Shown: piece by piece, positions 52,301-61,494 of the stretch
Layout of the letters: every line of letters begins with the position of its first letter
How positions within the stretch are numbered: position 1 is the first letter of the stretch
From: Halopseudomonas nanhaiensis
GTDB lineage: Bacteria; Pseudomonadota; Gammaproteobacteria; Pseudomonadales; Pseudomonadaceae
Length of the DNA: 64,000 nt
Assembly (NCBI RefSeq): GCF_020025155.1
Contig: NZ_CP073751.1
Coordinates: 2,979,167 to 3,043,166, forward strand
Direction: 5' to 3'
Notes under the pieces: model-generated
What the model saw: only the letters and a program-made list of their open reading frames with translations
The model's database searches: none
Told to the model about the DNA's origin: nothing
Translations under genes and position numbers: made by a program

Positions 52301-52731
52301 TTGACCGCAAGGAAATCATCGTTCCGAACAAGACGTTCGTTACCAATCAGCTGATCAACTGGTCGCTCAACGACACCATCACCCGTGTTACGGTCATGGT
52401 CGGCGTGGCCTACGGCTCGGATCTGCCCAAGGTGCGCGAGCTGCTGATGGACATAGCACGCAACAACCCCCGGGTGCTGAGGGATCCCGAGCCCATGGTG
52501 CTGTTCCTGAGCTTTGGTGACAGCACGCTGAACCATGAGCTGCGCATCCACGTGAAAGAGTTGATGGACCGCAACCAGTCCATCGACGAGATCAACCGCG
52601 AGATCGATCGCCAGTTCCGCGAACACCGTATCGAAATCGCCTACCGGCAGATGGATATCAACCTGCGGACCAGCGAGGGGCTCGAGCGTCTGGTGTCCAG
52701 CACGCGCTCTGGCGGTCAGGAACCGTCCTGA
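49399..52731 (+). CDS. mscK: Large mechanosensitive channel, MscK (KefA) type
   Basis: A 1110-residue protein. A signal peptide ends [12 protein letters not shown], followed by a long periplasmic coiled-coil region (about 25-480) rich in Gln, Glu and Arg. A block of membrane helices follows (about 495-870). The MscS core comes last, at about residues 880-1110, with the pore helix region [35 protein letters not shown] shown in short by [15 protein letters not shown], then the beta domain [16 protein letters not shown]. Size and order match MscK, which protects against hypo-osmotic shock and is potassium-modulated in E. coli. A dedicated ligand is not evident. Confidence 0.9.
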   Translation: [1110 protein letters not shown]

Positions 52732-52742
52732 TACGTCACATC

Positions 52743-52773
52743 TGCCCCGGCGCTCGCTTGCAGCGCCGGGGCA
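52743..52773 (+). terminator. Strong GC hairpin after mscK
   Basis: A perfect 12-bp stem, TGCCCCGGCGCT with AGCGCCGGGGCA, and a 7-base loop. No T-run follows, so termination strength is uncertain. Confidence 0.6.
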
Positions 52774-52819
52774 GCCCTCGGCAAAATAGCCGCTTTGCCC
52801 AACCTCCCGAGTATCGAGC

Positions 52820-53386
52820 ATGCCCAGAGCAGCGGAACTGAAGAAAGGCCAGATCGTTCAGATCAACAACCAGCCGTACATCGTCTCGCAGATCGACGTG
52901 AAGAGCCCGTCATCGCGTAGCGGAACCACGTTGTACAAGGTGCGCTTCAATCACGCGCAGACCAAGCAGAAGCTGGACCAGAGCCTGACCGGTGACGACT
53001 TCCTCCCGCCAATCGATTTCCAGAAGCGCGCCATCCAGTTTCTCTTCGCGGATGCCGACGGCTACACCTTCATGGATAGCGAAGACTACGCCCAGTTCAC
53101 GCTCAACGCCGATCAGCTCGAAGATGAACTGCCCTATATGCACGACGGTGTGCAGGGGCTTTACGGCCTGCTGGTCGAAGGCACGCTGGTCGGTGTCGAA
53201 TTGCCGGCCGTAGTGGAAATGCCCATCGAGGAAACACCGCCGGCCATCAAGGGCTCTTCGGCCAGTGCCCGCACCAAGACCGCGCGTTTCGCGACCGGAC
53301 TGGAAATACAGATTCCGGAATATCTCGAGACCGGCGAGGTCGTACGCATCAACACCGAGTCCGGAAAATTCATGTCCCGGGCCTGA
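52820..53386 (+). CDS. efpL: Elongation factor P-like protein EfpL (YeiP)
   Basis: A 188-residue three-domain EF-P paralogue. Domain I reads AAELKKGQIVQINNQPYIVSQIDVKSPSSRSGTTLYKVR. Its tip carries SPSSRSG where EF-P has a modified lysine or arginine, and this is the EfpL-type loop. The two OB domains end VRINTESGKFMSRA. EfpL relieves ribosome stalling at proline-rich and some non-proline motifs without the usual tip modification. It is a single gene ahead of the esterase. Confidence 0.93.
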   Translation: MPRAAELKKGQIVQINNQPYIVSQIDVKSPSSRSGTTLYKVRFNHAQTKQKLDQSLTGDDFLPPIDFQKRAIQFLFADADGYTFMDSEDYAQFTLNADQLEDELPYMHDGVQGLYGLLVEGTLVGVELPAVVEMPIEETPPAIKGSSASARTKTARFATGLEIQIPEYLETGEVVRINTESGKFMSRA

Positions 53387-53401
53387 ACCAGGAGTTTACC
53401 C

Positions 53402-54067
53402 ATGAGCCAAGCCCCGCTGATCATCGATCCACCCGGCACTGCCGATGCCTGCGTCATCCTCCTGCACGGACTGGGTGCCGACCGGTTCGACTTCGTGCCG
53501 GTCGTCGAGGCATTGAACCTGCCCGCGGGACACGGCATACGGTTTGTCTTTCCTCAGGCCCCGACACGGCGCGTCACGATCAACAACGGCTTCCCCATGC
53601 CCTGCTGGTACGACATCCTCGGCATGTCGCCGGCGCGCGTCATCAATGACGCGCACATGAGCGAGTCGGCTGCGCTGGTTCGGCAGCTGGTCGAGGCCCA
53701 GATCGCGCAAGGCATTGCCGAACGGCGCATCATCCTCGCCGGGTTTTCGCAGGGCGGGGCCGTTGTGCTGCACGCGATGCTCGAGGGCGAACTGCGCATC
53801 GGTGGCCTGGCCGCGCTCTCCACTTATGGTCCGACTGTTCCGGAGCTGGTCGGACGGCAGGGGGCTGATGCACCGAAGCTCGACCTGTTTTTTGCCCATG
53901 GCCGCCATGACGACGTGCTGCCCATCAGCATGGGGCGCGAGGCTCACGACCAGTTGCAAGCCGCCGGGCACCGCACCGAGTGGCATGAGTATCCGATGGG
54001 CCACGAGGTCTGTCCGTCGGAGGTGGCAGACATCCGCGAATGGTTGACACAACGGCTCGCGCAGTAG
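53402..54067 (+). CDS. Carboxylesterase, alpha/beta hydrolase (PhoPQ/LYPLA type)
   Basis: A 221-residue esterase of the acyl-protein-thioesterase-like family. It opens ADACVILLHGLGADRFDF. The nucleophile serine lies in LAGFSQGGAVVLHAML, the Asp in FFAHGRHDDVLP and the His in MGHEVCPSE, a complete catalytic triad. P. fluorescens EstB is of this type, cleaving short-chain esters; the natural substrate is unknown. The start is 15 bp after the efpL stop with GGAG upstream. Confidence 0.92.
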   Translation: MSQAPLIIDPPGTADACVILLHGLGADRFDFVPVVEALNLPAGHGIRFVFPQAPTRRVTINNGFPMPCWYDILGMSPARVINDAHMSESAALVRQLVEAQIAQGIAERRIILAGFSQGGAVVLHAMLEGELRIGGLAALSTYGPTVPELVGRQGADAPKLDLFFAHGRHDDVLPISMGREAHDQLQAAGHRTEWHEYPMGHEVCPSEVADIREWLTQRLAQ

Positions 54068-54084
54068 CAACCAGCCTCTCGGGC

Positions 54085-54113
54085 TTCGCTAACCGCCGAG
54101 CTTGCTTTACACT
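54085..54113 (+). promoter_or_regulatory. Possible promoter of rhlB
   Basis: TTCGCT at 54085-54090 and TACACT at 54108-54113 with a 17-base spacer, 38 bp before the GTG start. Both boxes deviate from consensus. Confidence 0.3.
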
Positions 54114-54150
54114 GGCTAGTTAATTCCACTGGCCTGATCGAGAGAGACCC

Positions 54151-55686
54151 GTGCTCAAAGCACTGAAGAACCTGTTCAAAGCCGGCGATGCGCCGGAATC
54201 GTCGCAGCACTCGGCTGTTGCCGAGACTGCGCCTGCGGCGCCTAGCGAACGGCAGCAGCCCACCGAACAGCCTCCCAGCGCCGAATCCAACGAGCGCCCC
54301 AGCCGCCCAAGGAAACCGCGACAGCCGCCCAAGCCACGTGAGCGCAAGCCGGCCCCCGCGCCGACCTGGTCGATCGAGGACTTTATTGTCGAGCCGTCAG
54401 AGGGCAAGACGCGCTTCCACGACTTCCCGCTGCCCCCCAGCCTGATGCGTGCCATTCAGGATCAGGGCTTCAGCTACTGCACGCCGATCCAGGCCAAGGT
54501 CCTCGGGTCGACGCTCCAGGGTCAGGACGCCATCGGCCGCGCTCAGACCGGTACCGGCAAGACCGCTGCGTTTCTTATCTCGACCATTACCCAACTGCTG
54601 GAAACACCGCCGCCGGATGAGCGCTACATGGGCGAGCCGCGTGCGCTGATCATCGCCCCGACCCGCGAACTGGTAATGCAGATTGCCAACGATGCCGAAG
54701 GATTGACCCGGCATTGCGGGCTCAATGTCATGGCGTTCGTCGGCGGGATGGACACCGACAAGCAGCTCAAGCAGCTGGAGAAGCGCTACGTCGATATTCT
54801 GGTCGCGACCCCTGGGCGACTGCTGGACTTCTGCAATCGCGGCGAACTGCATCTGGATCTGGTCGAGATGATGGTGCTGGACGAAGCCGACCGCATGCTC
54901 GACATGGGCTTCATCCCCCAGGTGCGGCAGATCATTCGCCAGACACCGCGCAAGGGCGACCGGCAGACCCTGCTGTTCTCCGCCACCTTCAGCGATGACG
55001 TGATGAATCTTGCCCAGCAGTGGACGGTGAACCCGGCGATCGTGGAAATCGAGCCCGAACGCCCCGCCTCGGAGAACATTACGCAGAAGGTTTACGCCGT
55101 CAGCGGCGCGGACAAATACAAGCTGCTGTATAACCTGATCACCCAGCTCGATCTCGAGCGCGTGATGGTGTTCGCCAACCGCAAGGACGAGGTGCGCCGG
55201 GTTCAGGAGCGTCTGGTTCGGGACGGCATCAACGCAGCGCAGCTTTCTGGTGATGTACCTCAGCAAAAACGCGTGCGCACGCTGGACAACTTCCGCGAAG
55301 GCAAGCTGCGGGTACTGGTGGCCACCGATGTGGCCGGACGCGGCATCCACATCGACGGCATCAGTCACGTCGTCAACTACACGCTGCCTGAAGATCCGGA
55401 GGATTACGTGCACCGCATCGGCCGCACCGGGCGAGCCGGCGCCAAGGGGACGTCGATCAGCCTGGCCAGCGAAGACGATGCATTCCAGATCCCGCCGATC
55501 GAAACATTGCTCGGCGAGAAACTCGACTGCATCCCGCCGGAGGAGATTTACCTCAAGCCGATACCGCGGCGCCAGCAGACGGTTGAGGAAAAGGCCGCCA
55601 GCGACGCCAACGAAGCTGAACAGCGCGCCGCAGCCGATGCCAACCGCCGTCGCTCCTCCTCGACCAACCGCCCTCGACGTCGCTAG
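54151..55686 (+). CDS. rhlB: DEAD-box ATP-dependent RNA helicase RhlB
   Basis: A 511-residue helicase. An N-terminal Ala/Pro/Arg-rich extension (1-75) precedes the two RecA folds: Q motif [16 protein letters not shown] (motif I), PTRELVMQ (Ia), [13 protein letters not shown] (II), FSATFSDDV (III), [11 protein letters not shown] (IV), [13 protein letters not shown] (V) and [10 protein letters not shown] (VI). It has a basic C-terminal tail. RhlB unwinds RNA in the RNase E degradosome. The start is GTG at 54151 with GAGAGA eight bases upstream. The tail ends in TNRPRRR, as in other RhlB proteins. Confidence 0.94.
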   Translation: MLKALKNLFKAGDAPESSQHSAVAETAPAAPSERQQPTEQPPSAESNERPSRPRKPRQPPKPRERKPAPAPTWSIEDFIVEPSEGKTRFHDFPLPPSLMRAIQDQGFSYCTPIQAKVLGSTLQGQDAIGRAQTGTGKTAAFLISTITQLLETPPPDERYMGEPRALIIAPTRELVMQIANDAEGLTRHCGLNVMAFVGGMDTDKQLKQLEKRYVDILVATPGRLLDFCNRGELHLDLVEMMVLDEADRMLDMGFIPQVRQIIRQTPRKGDRQTLLFSATFSDDVMNLAQQWTVNPAIVEIEPERPASENITQKVYAVSGADKYKLLYNLITQLDLERVMVFANRKDEVRRVQERLVRDGINAAQLSGDVPQQKRVRTLDNFREGKLRVLVATDVAGRGIHIDGISHVVNYTLPEDPEDYVHRIGRTGRAGAKGTSISLASEDDAFQIPPIETLLGEKLDCIPPEEIYLKPIPRRQQTVEEKAASDANEAEQRAAADANRRRSSSTNRPRRR

Positions 55687-55708
55687 ACAAATCGCTACCG
55701 CTCCATGA

Positions 55709-55728
55709 CCCGGCAGCTGGCTGCCGGG
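55709..55728 (+). terminator. Hairpin after rhlB
   Basis: CCCGGCAGC pairs perfectly with GCTGCCGGG. No T-run follows, so it is only a possible terminator. Confidence 0.45.
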
Positions 55729-55818
55729 ATTGTCCAGGCAGGAACCACCTGCTCTACCCCGCCATCTGTTCGTCTCGCGACGAGCTCATGCGCCCCTCGA
55801 TTTGCAAGGAGTACCATC

Positions 55819-56169
55819 ATGACCAAGCCCTCTTTCGCTCTTGCCGGTATCGTGGCGATCGCCCTCGCCGGGTGCGCCAACAAGCAGGACTCCACAGCCG
55901 ACCTGATGCGTCAGCACGCTGCCCAGGACAGCTCACGTGCAGCAATGCAGAAGGACCTGGCAAAACAGTGGGATCGCGGCAACGAACTCATCGTATCGGG
56001 CAACAAGCAGCTCAAGGTGGCTGAGAAGCGCGAAAAACAGGCTGAGAAACAACTGCGTCAGGCGCAGAAGAACCTGAAACAGGCCAGGCGCGACATAGCA
56101 AAAGGCGAGCGACTGAAGCAGCGGGCGGAAAAACGCTTTGCCGACGAATTTCCCCAAAGCCGCCTCTGA
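55819..56169 (+). CDS. Small coiled-coil lipoprotein
   Basis: A 116-residue protein. The signal ends ALAGC, a lipobox with Cys near residue 18, so it is lipid-anchored. The mature part is a long Lys/Gln/Glu-rich coiled coil (KQLKVAEKREKQAEKQLRQA, then KNLKQARRDIAKGERLKQRA) of about 60 residues. AAGGAG lies nine bases before the ATG at 55819. It resembles Lpp-like or periplasmic-spanning helices only in general shape. Its partner and role are unknown. Confidence 0.75.
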   Translation: MTKPSFALAGIVAIALAGCANKQDSTADLMRQHAAQDSSRAAMQKDLAKQWDRGNELIVSGNKQLKVAEKREKQAEKQLRQAQKNLKQARRDIAKGERLKQRAEKRFADEFPQSRL

Positions 56170-56182
56170 AAACCGGCAGGAC

Positions 56183-56208
56183 GGGCCCGCGCGAGCACAG
56201 CCGGGCCC
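56183..56208 (+). terminator. Possible terminator after the lipoprotein gene
   Basis: GGGCCCG and CGGGCCC form a 7-bp stem around a 12-base loop, 14 bp after the stop. No T-run is seen. Confidence 0.35.
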
Positions 56209-56452
56209 ACCAATATAGCCCCTCTTGCAGCTCGCCGAAAATCGCCGCTCGTCTGTTTGACCAACACAGTGAAAAATAACGGCTCGGCGCTTGTGAGTGT
56301 CGTCAGCGATGCGCTATACATCGAATAACCGACCGAAGCGTAGCGGTGATCCTTTGATACCACGCGCCAGGCGAGTCGGCCAAGCGGACTGCCAGGCGCA
56401 GCATTGCGCTTGATACAGTCTGGTATTACCGGCCCTTGCGAGGTAATAGCAT

Positions 56453-57835
56453 ATGGAAGCGTGCGGACCGACCCGTCATTCCTTCTACGTCCTTGATACC
56501 AATGTTCTGATCCACGACCCCAATGCCCTGCTCAACTTTGAAGAGCATCATGTCATCATCCCGATGACCGTCCTTGAAGAACTCGACAAGCTCAAATCCG
56601 GAAAGACCAGTATTGCCGCCGATTGCCGCCAGGCCATCCGACTCATAGATCAGACACTCGCCGATGCACCGCCAGACCAGGTCGAACAGGGCGTACCCAT
56701 ATCGCGAGGCAAGCTAGGCCCCCACGGCACCCTGGCGATCCTCATGGACAAGGCCCCCATCCCCTCGCACTGCCTCCCCAACGACCTCAACGACAACAAG
56801 ATCATCAACCAGCTCTGCCAACTCCAGCACCGCCACCCCGACGACCGAATCGTTCTTGTCTCCAAAGACATCAACATGCGACTGAAGGCTCGAGCGTGCG
56901 GCATCGACGCAGAGGATTACCATACCGACCAGCTCATCGACGACATTGCCCTGCTCGCGCGGGGGTATCACGAAGTGGAGGGTTCGTTCTGGGAGCGTGT
57001 CGGCAAGGTGGAGACCCACCAGCGGTTGGGGCAGACGGTGCATGAGGTACAACTGGGCGAGAATCTTCCCGGGTTGCATATCAACGATTTCATCATCGAC
57101 CAGCAGGGTTTTGTCGGCTGGGTCAAGCACATCGACGGGCTCAATCTGACCGTGCGCGACCTGCACCAGGAGCCGCTACTGCATCAGGAAGCCTGGGGGT
57201 TGCGGCCGCGCGACATCTTCCAGTCGCTGGCGATGTATGCGTTGCTCGACCCGGACATCCATCTGGTCAACCTGACCGGCGCCGCGGGCTCGGGCAAAAC
57301 CATCCTGGCCCTGGCCGCAGCGATCGAGCAGACCATGGTCAGCAAGACGTACCGTCGCATCATTGCCACCCGCAGTACCCAGGGGCTGGATGAGGACATC
57401 GGCTTCCTGCCAGGCACCGAAGCCGAAAAAATGGAGCCCTGGCTGGGCGCGATCACCGACAACCTCGAAGCCCTGCATATGGACGATGAGTGTACGCACG
57501 GCAGTGTCGACTACATCCTCGACAGAGTCCCGCTGCAGTTCAAGTCGCTCAACTACATTCGCGGCCGCAGCTTCCAGCAGAGCTTCATCCTGATTGACGA
57601 AAGCCAAAACCTTACGCCCCATCAGATCAAGACCATCATCACCCGCGCCGGGGCCGGTTCCAAAGTGGTTTGCCTGGGCAACCTGGCGCAGATCGACACG
57701 CCGTACCTGAATGCCACCAGTTCAGGTCTCACCTATCTGACCGAGTGCTTCAAAGACTTCCCCCATGGCGTTCATATCCATCTGCAGGGCGTTCCACGCT
57801 CGGCGCTGGCCGAATACGCCGAGACCCATCTCTGA
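56453..57835 (+). CDS. PhoH-family protein with N-terminal PIN domain (PhoH2 type)
   Basis: A 460-residue protein. The PIN domain begins [17 protein letters not shown] (Asp15), with [14 protein letters not shown] further on. The PhoH ATPase domain (about 240-460) has Walker [13 protein letters not shown] and Walker [15 protein letters not shown]-PhoH fusions act as RNA helicase-nucleases in studied mycobacterial and Bacillus members. The upstream start is ATG at 56453; a T at FYVLD follows in frame. No antitoxin-like gene precedes it closely: the gap to the lipoprotein gene is 283 bp. Confidence 0.93.
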   Translation: MEACGPTRHSFYVLDTNVLIHDPNALLNFEEHHVIIPMTVLEELDKLKSGKTSIAADCRQAIRLIDQTLADAPPDQVEQGVPISRGKLGPHGTLAILMDKAPIPSHCLPNDLNDNKIINQLCQLQHRHPDDRIVLVSKDINMRLKARACGIDAEDYHTDQLIDDIALLARGYHEVEGSFWERVGKVETHQRLGQTVHEVQLGENLPGLHINDFIIDQQGFVGWVKHIDGLNLTVRDLHQEPLLHQEAWGLRPRDIFQSLAMYALLDPDIHLVNLTGAAGSGKTILALAAAIEQTMVSKTYRRIIATRSTQGLDEDIGFLPGTEAEKMEPWLGAITDNLEALHMDDECTHGSVDYILDRVPLQFKSLNYIRGRSFQQSFILIDESQNLTPHQIKTIITRAGAGSKVVCLGNLAQIDTPYLNATSSGLTYLTECFKDFPHGVHIHLQGVPRSALAEYAETHL

Positions 57836-57841
57836 CTACTC

Positions 57842-57859
57842 GGCGCCCTGCGGGGCGCC
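57842..57859 (+). terminator. Hairpin after the PhoH-family gene
   Basis: GGCGCCC and GGGCGCC pair perfectly around a 4-base loop, 7 bp after the stop, followed by a T/C-rich stretch. Confidence 0.5.
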
Positions 57860-58005
57860 TCGTCGTTTCCTCTCTGGTATTCACTCGTACGACGCGCGCC
57901 GCAGCGGTTGCGCGGGATCATCGGCGGATTCTATCGACCCAATTTTACGTCCCATGCGTACGCTTGCGGCATAATGACGTTCGCTTTCCACAGGAGCCGT
58001 TATCG

Positions 58006-58782
58006 ATGTTGATGGTCATCTCGCCCGCGAAAACGCTGGACTACGACAGCACCCCGATCACCGACAAGTTCACTCAGCCACGCTATCTGGATGACAGCCA
58101 GGAGCTGATCGACGTCCTCAAGGAGAAGTCGCCGCAGGATATTGCCGAGCTGATGTCGCTGTCTGACAAGCTCGCCAGCCTCAACGTCGCACGCTACGGG
58201 AGCTGGAAAAAGAAAGCGACCAGGAGCAATGCCCGTCAGGCGTTACTCGCGTTCAAGGGCGATGTGTACACCGGGCTTGCCGTCGAGGATTTCACCGAGC
58301 AGGACCTGGAGTTCGCCCAGCAACATCTGCGGATGCTGTCGGGCCTGTACGGCGTGCTGCGGCCGCTGGACCTCATGCAACCCTACCGTCTGGAGATGGG
58401 CACCAAACTGGCCAATTCACGCGGCAGGGATCTGTACAGCTTCTGGGGAGAGCGGATCAGCGAATCACTGAACAAGGATCTGGCCAAACAGGGGGACTAC
58501 ATATTGCTGAACCTCGCTTCGCAGGAATATTTCGGGGCGGTGAAGCCGAGGGCGCTCAAGGCGCGAGTGATTGAGGCGGTGTTCAAGGATCGCAAGAATG
58601 GCGACTACAAGATCGTCAGCTTCTATGCGAAGAAGGCTCGCGGCCTGATGGCGCGCTTTGTAATCAAGGAGCGCGTCACCGATGCGGAAGGTTTGAAAGC
58701 TTTCGATCTGGACGGTTATGCCTTTGACAAGGCCAGCTCATCGCCCGACAAGCTGGTTTTTCTGCGCGACCATCACAGCTGA
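58006..58782 (+). CDS. yaaA: Peroxide stress resistance protein YaaA
   Basis: A 258-residue DUF328 protein starting [15 protein letters not shown]. Further blocks are [42 protein letters not shown], and [19 protein letters not shown] near the end. In E. coli, YaaA is induced by OxyR and limits free iron under peroxide stress; DNA binding has been shown. The start ATG 58006 has AGGAG nine bases upstream. It ends before a bidirectional hairpin. Confidence 0.94.
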   Translation: MLMVISPAKTLDYDSTPITDKFTQPRYLDDSQELIDVLKEKSPQDIAELMSLSDKLASLNVARYGSWKKKATRSNARQALLAFKGDVYTGLAVEDFTEQDLEFAQQHLRMLSGLYGVLRPLDLMQPYRLEMGTKLANSRGRDLYSFWGERISESLNKDLAKQGDYILLNLASQEYFGAVKPRALKARVIEAVFKDRKNGDYKIVSFYAKKARGLMARFVIKERVTDAEGLKAFDLDGYAFDKASSSPDKLVFLRDHHS

Positions 58783-58799
58783 TCGTCAGCCACACCGCG

Positions 58800-58828
58800 A
58801 GCGAGCACCGGCGCATGCCGGGCTCGCT
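58800..58828. terminator. Hairpin between convergent yaaA and aldolase genes
   Basis: AGCGAGC and GCTCGCT form the outer stem and CCGGC and GCCGG the inner stem, with a one-base bulge and loop GCAT. It lies midway between the two stop codons. Confidence 0.65.
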
Positions 58829-58843
58829 TGTGAGCTGCAGCGT

Positions 58844-59617
58844 TTACTGATCGAAGCCCGGGCTGACCCGCTGCAGTTTGCGGATCAGAGCTGGCCACGC
58901 CACACCGCTACCGGCACCGCGAGTCACCTTGCGCATACTTTCCTTGGCACCGTCGAGAATGGCCTGCGGGATGGGTATCAGCTCACTGCCACCGGCCTGC
59001 GCGGCGATCTGGATCTCGCAGCAGCGCTGGAAGGTGTACATGGTCAGGAAGGCATCGGATACCGACTTTCCGCACGTCATCAGACCGTGGTTGCGCAGCA
59101 TCATGTTGTTGGTGTTACCCAGGTCGGCCTGCAGACGGGCTTTCTCCTCGTCATTGAGCGCGACCCCTTCGTAATCGTGATACGACAGGCTGCTCAGCAC
59201 GAAGATCGACTGCTGGGAAATCGGCAGGATGCCGTTCTTCTGTGCAGATACACCCACGCCAGCGTTGGTGTGCGTGTGCATGACGCATCCGGCATCGTGG
59301 CGCACTTCATGCACCGCGCTGTGAATGGTGAAGCCGGCCGGGTTGATGTCGTAGGGCGAATCCATCAGCTTGTTGCCCTGCAGGTCGATCTTGACCAGGC
59401 TGGAGGCGGTGATTTCCTCGAACATCATGCCGTACGGGTTGATCAGGAAATGTTCAGTGCCGGGAATCTTGGCCGAAACGTGGGTAAACACCACGTCGTC
59501 CCACCCGTACATGGCGATCAGACGGTAGCAGGCCGCCAGATCCACGCGTGTCTGCCATTCTTCTGCACTGACCTGGGATTTGACGTCCAACTGCTCGATA
59601 GGCTGAACTGCGTTCAT
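58844..59617 (-). CDS. Class II aldolase/adducin family protein
   Basis: A 257-residue protein of the AraD/FucA fold: TRVDLAACYRLIAMYGWDDVVFTHVSAKIP, DAGCVMHTHTNAGVGVSAQKNG with zinc-binding histidines, and NTNNMMLRNHGLMTCGKSVSDAF with the third His. The family includes aldolases, epimerases and decarboxylases; pseudomonads often have such a stand-alone copy annotated aldolase II. The substrate is unknown. ATG 59617 (MNAVQPIEQLDV) was preferred, having AGGAT nearby. Confidence 0.9.
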   Translation of the reverse strand: MNAVQPIEQLDVKSQVSAEEWQTRVDLAACYRLIAMYGWDDVVFTHVSAKIPGTEHFLINPYGMMFEEITASSLVKIDLQGNKLMDSPYDINPAGFTIHSAVHEVRHDAGCVMHTHTNAGVGVSAQKNGILPISQQSIFVLSSLSYHDYEGVALNDEEKARLQADLGNTNNMMLRNHGLMTCGKSVSDAFLTMYTFQRCCEIQIAAQAGGSELIPIPQAILDGAKESMRKVTRGAGSGVAWPALIRKLQRVSPGFDQ

Positions 59618-59712
59618 GGGTAGATCCTCTTGATGGCGTAATCGACGGCCTGATACATCCCGGCCGACTTGCGGCATACTGTGAATGTTCAGATTAGCAG
59701 GGAGTCTAGAGG

Positions 59713-60474
59713 GTGACAGCGAGAAGGACTGTCAAGCACTTTACAGTGTCCGGCAAGGCCGAGAGCAGTCAACTGGTCGGGCTGCTACAGCGCAATCGCT
59801 GGTTTCGCGATCTACCGCAGGACTGCATCGACGAAATGGTCGCCCTGGCCCGCCTGCGCCTTCTTGATGATGGCGAGCGCCTGCACGCCAAGGATGATCC
59901 GCCGGATGGGTTGTACGGCGTGATCAGCGGCGCAGTGAAGATCAGCAGCAGCGGCGCGGACGGCCGTGAAGCGCTGCTCACCGTGCTCAGCCCTGGGAAC
60001 TGGTTCGGCGAGATATCCCTGTTCGATGGTCTCCCGCGTACGCATGACGCGCACGGGGTTGGCGCAACCGAACTACTGATGATTCCGCGGCAGGGATTCC
60101 AGCAACTGCTGGAGCGCCGTCCCGAGCTCTACCCGCACTTCATGCGGCTGCTATGCCGCCGAATTCGCCTGTCCTTTGCGATGCTCGAGGACAGCGCCCT
60201 GCTGCCGCTGTCCTCGCGGCTGGCCAAGCGGCTGCTGATGCATTCACACAATTATGGACAGACCGACGAAGTTGGCGGACAGCCGTCGATACAGCTGTCT
60301 CAGGAAGCGCTCGGGCTGATGCTCAACAGCTCCAGGCAGAGCATCAACAAGCTGCTCAAGCGCCTGGAGCAGGCAGGCTGGCTGAAGATCAACTATGGCC
60401 AGATCGTCATCCTCAATGAAGACGCACTGACCCGCCTGGCCACAGGCGACCTGCTTGCCGATTCGCCTGACTAG
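59713..60474 (+). CDS. Crp/Fnr family transcriptional regulator
   Basis: A 253-residue protein. The cyclic-nucleotide-type sensor domain (about 30-145) has LYGVISGAVKISSSGADGREALLTVLSPGNWFGEISLFDGLPRTHDA, though the phosphate-binding Arg pattern of CRP is not clear. The winged HTH lies at about residues 185-235 (QLSQEALGLMLNSSRQSINKLLKRLEQAGWL). It lacks the N-terminal cysteines of Fnr, so it is not an oxygen sensor of that type. The GTG start at 59713 is close behind GAGG. It is divergent from the aldolase gene. Confidence 0.9.
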   Translation: MTARRTVKHFTVSGKAESSQLVGLLQRNRWFRDLPQDCIDEMVALARLRLLDDGERLHAKDDPPDGLYGVISGAVKISSSGADGREALLTVLSPGNWFGEISLFDGLPRTHDAHGVGATELLMIPRQGFQQLLERRPELYPHFMRLLCRRIRLSFAMLEDSALLPLSSRLAKRLLMHSHNYGQTDEVGGQPSIQLSQEALGLMLNSSRQSINKLLKRLEQAGWLKINYGQIVILNEDALTRLATGDLLADSPD

Positions 60475-60475
60475 T

Positions 60476-60928
60476 TCAGCCCTGTAAGGCCGCGTAGAAA
60501 TCCGAAAGCCACGGCTCGGCGTCCGCTTCCGGCGTCACCGTCTCACTGGCGTCCAGACGCAGCATTGGCACCGCCTCGCGCGCCTGCAACTCCAGCAGGG
60601 TTTCGCGCAGCTGCTCCCCTGCCAGACAGAAGGTATCGCCGTAGGCACTATCACCGAGCGCGATGACCCCGAACGGCAAACCGGTGAGTAGTGGAAACCG
60701 GTCATGCAGTTCCGCGTGAAAGGCCACCAGTGTGTCCGGCAATTCACCCATGCCGGTGGTAGCGCAGCATACCAGCAGCGCATCGGCGTTTTCGGCCAGC
60801 AATCCATCGACGCTCGCACCCTTCATGCGTACCACTTCAAGCCCTGCCGCCCGAGCCTGGTTGGCCGCCTCGTCGGCGACCAGATCGGCAGTACCGTAGA
60901 CCGATCCGCTAATGATCACGAGCTTCAT
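60476..60928 (-). CDS. Flavodoxin-like protein (MioC type)
   Basis: A 150-residue FMN-binding flavodoxin-fold protein. The phosphate loop is ISGSVYGTADLVADEAA, and the isoalloxazine loops are CCATTGMGELPDTLVAF and LGDSAYGDTFCLAG. MioC in E. coli supports biotin synthase electron supply in vitro, but here the gene is 15 kb from bioB and any such link is a guess. It is divergent from the LOV gene, with 116 bp between the starts. Confidence 0.9.
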   Translation of the reverse strand: MKLVIISGSVYGTADLVADEAANQARAAGLEVVRMKGASVDGLLAENADALLVCCATTGMGELPDTLVAFHAELHDRFPLLTGLPFGVIALGDSAYGDTFCLAGEQLRETLLELQAREAVPMLRLDASETVTPEADAEPWLSDFYAALQG

Positions 60929-61044
60929 CGCGTTCTCCTGTAATGTTCCGGCGCACATTATGCCCCAACCGCGGCGCCGGACGCTCCCGGTAGACAGTCG
61001 TTGGCGTTGCGATAGAATGACCCGCTAACAAGAGGAGCCCTTGC

Positions 61045-61494
61045 ATGATCAACGCCAAACTTTTGCAGCTGGTCGTCAACGCATCGAATGACGGCGTGGT
61101 CGTAGCGGAGCAGGAAGGCGAGGACAACATTCTCATTTACGTCAACCAGGCCTTCGAGCGGTTGACCGGCTATAGCGCCGAAGAGATCCTCTATCAGGAC
61201 TGCCGCTTCCTGCAGATGGGCGATCGCGAGCAGGAAGGGTTGAATCTGATCAAGCAGGCCATCAGCGAACGCCGCCCCACCCGTCAGGTCGTGCGCAACT
61301 ATCGCAAGGATGGCTCCTTGTTCTGGAACGAGCTGTCCATCACGCCGGTGTTCAACGAAGCCGATCAGCTCACCTACTTCATCGGTATCCAGAAGGACGT
61401 GACCGAACAGGTCAAGGCCACCCAGCGTGCCGAGGCGCTGGAAGCCGAAGTCATCGAACTGAAAAAGCAGCTGGCCGCCGCAGCCGCCCGTTAG
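61045..61494 (+). CDS. Short LOV blue-light photoreceptor
   Basis: A 149-residue single-domain LOV protein close in length and sequence pattern to P. putida SB1-LOV. It opens MINAKLLQLVVNASNDGVVVAE. The photoactive Cys53 is in YQDCRFLQMGDREQ, which corresponds to the LOV motif NCRFLQ, and NYRKDGSLFWNELSITPV and FIGIQKDVTEQ follow. A helical tail (about 115-149) is the usual Jalpha plus dimer extension. No effector domain is attached, so it must act through a partner; the LitR-type regulator nearby is an obvious candidate. Its stop overlaps the HD-GYP stop tail to tail. Confidence 0.93.
   Translation: MINAKLLQLVVNASNDGVVVAEQEGEDNILIYVNQAFERLTGYSAEEILYQDCRFLQMGDREQEGLNLIKQAISERRPTRQVVRNYRKDGSLFWNELSITPVFNEADQLTYFIGIQKDVTEQVKATQRAEALEAEVIELKKQLAAAAAR

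Noticed and set aside
56453-57835. VapBC-like toxin reading of the PIN domain in the PhoH-family gene
   Set aside because: The PIN domain is fused to a PhoH ATPase and no antitoxin gene lies close upstream. The fusion is a known PhoH2 layout.
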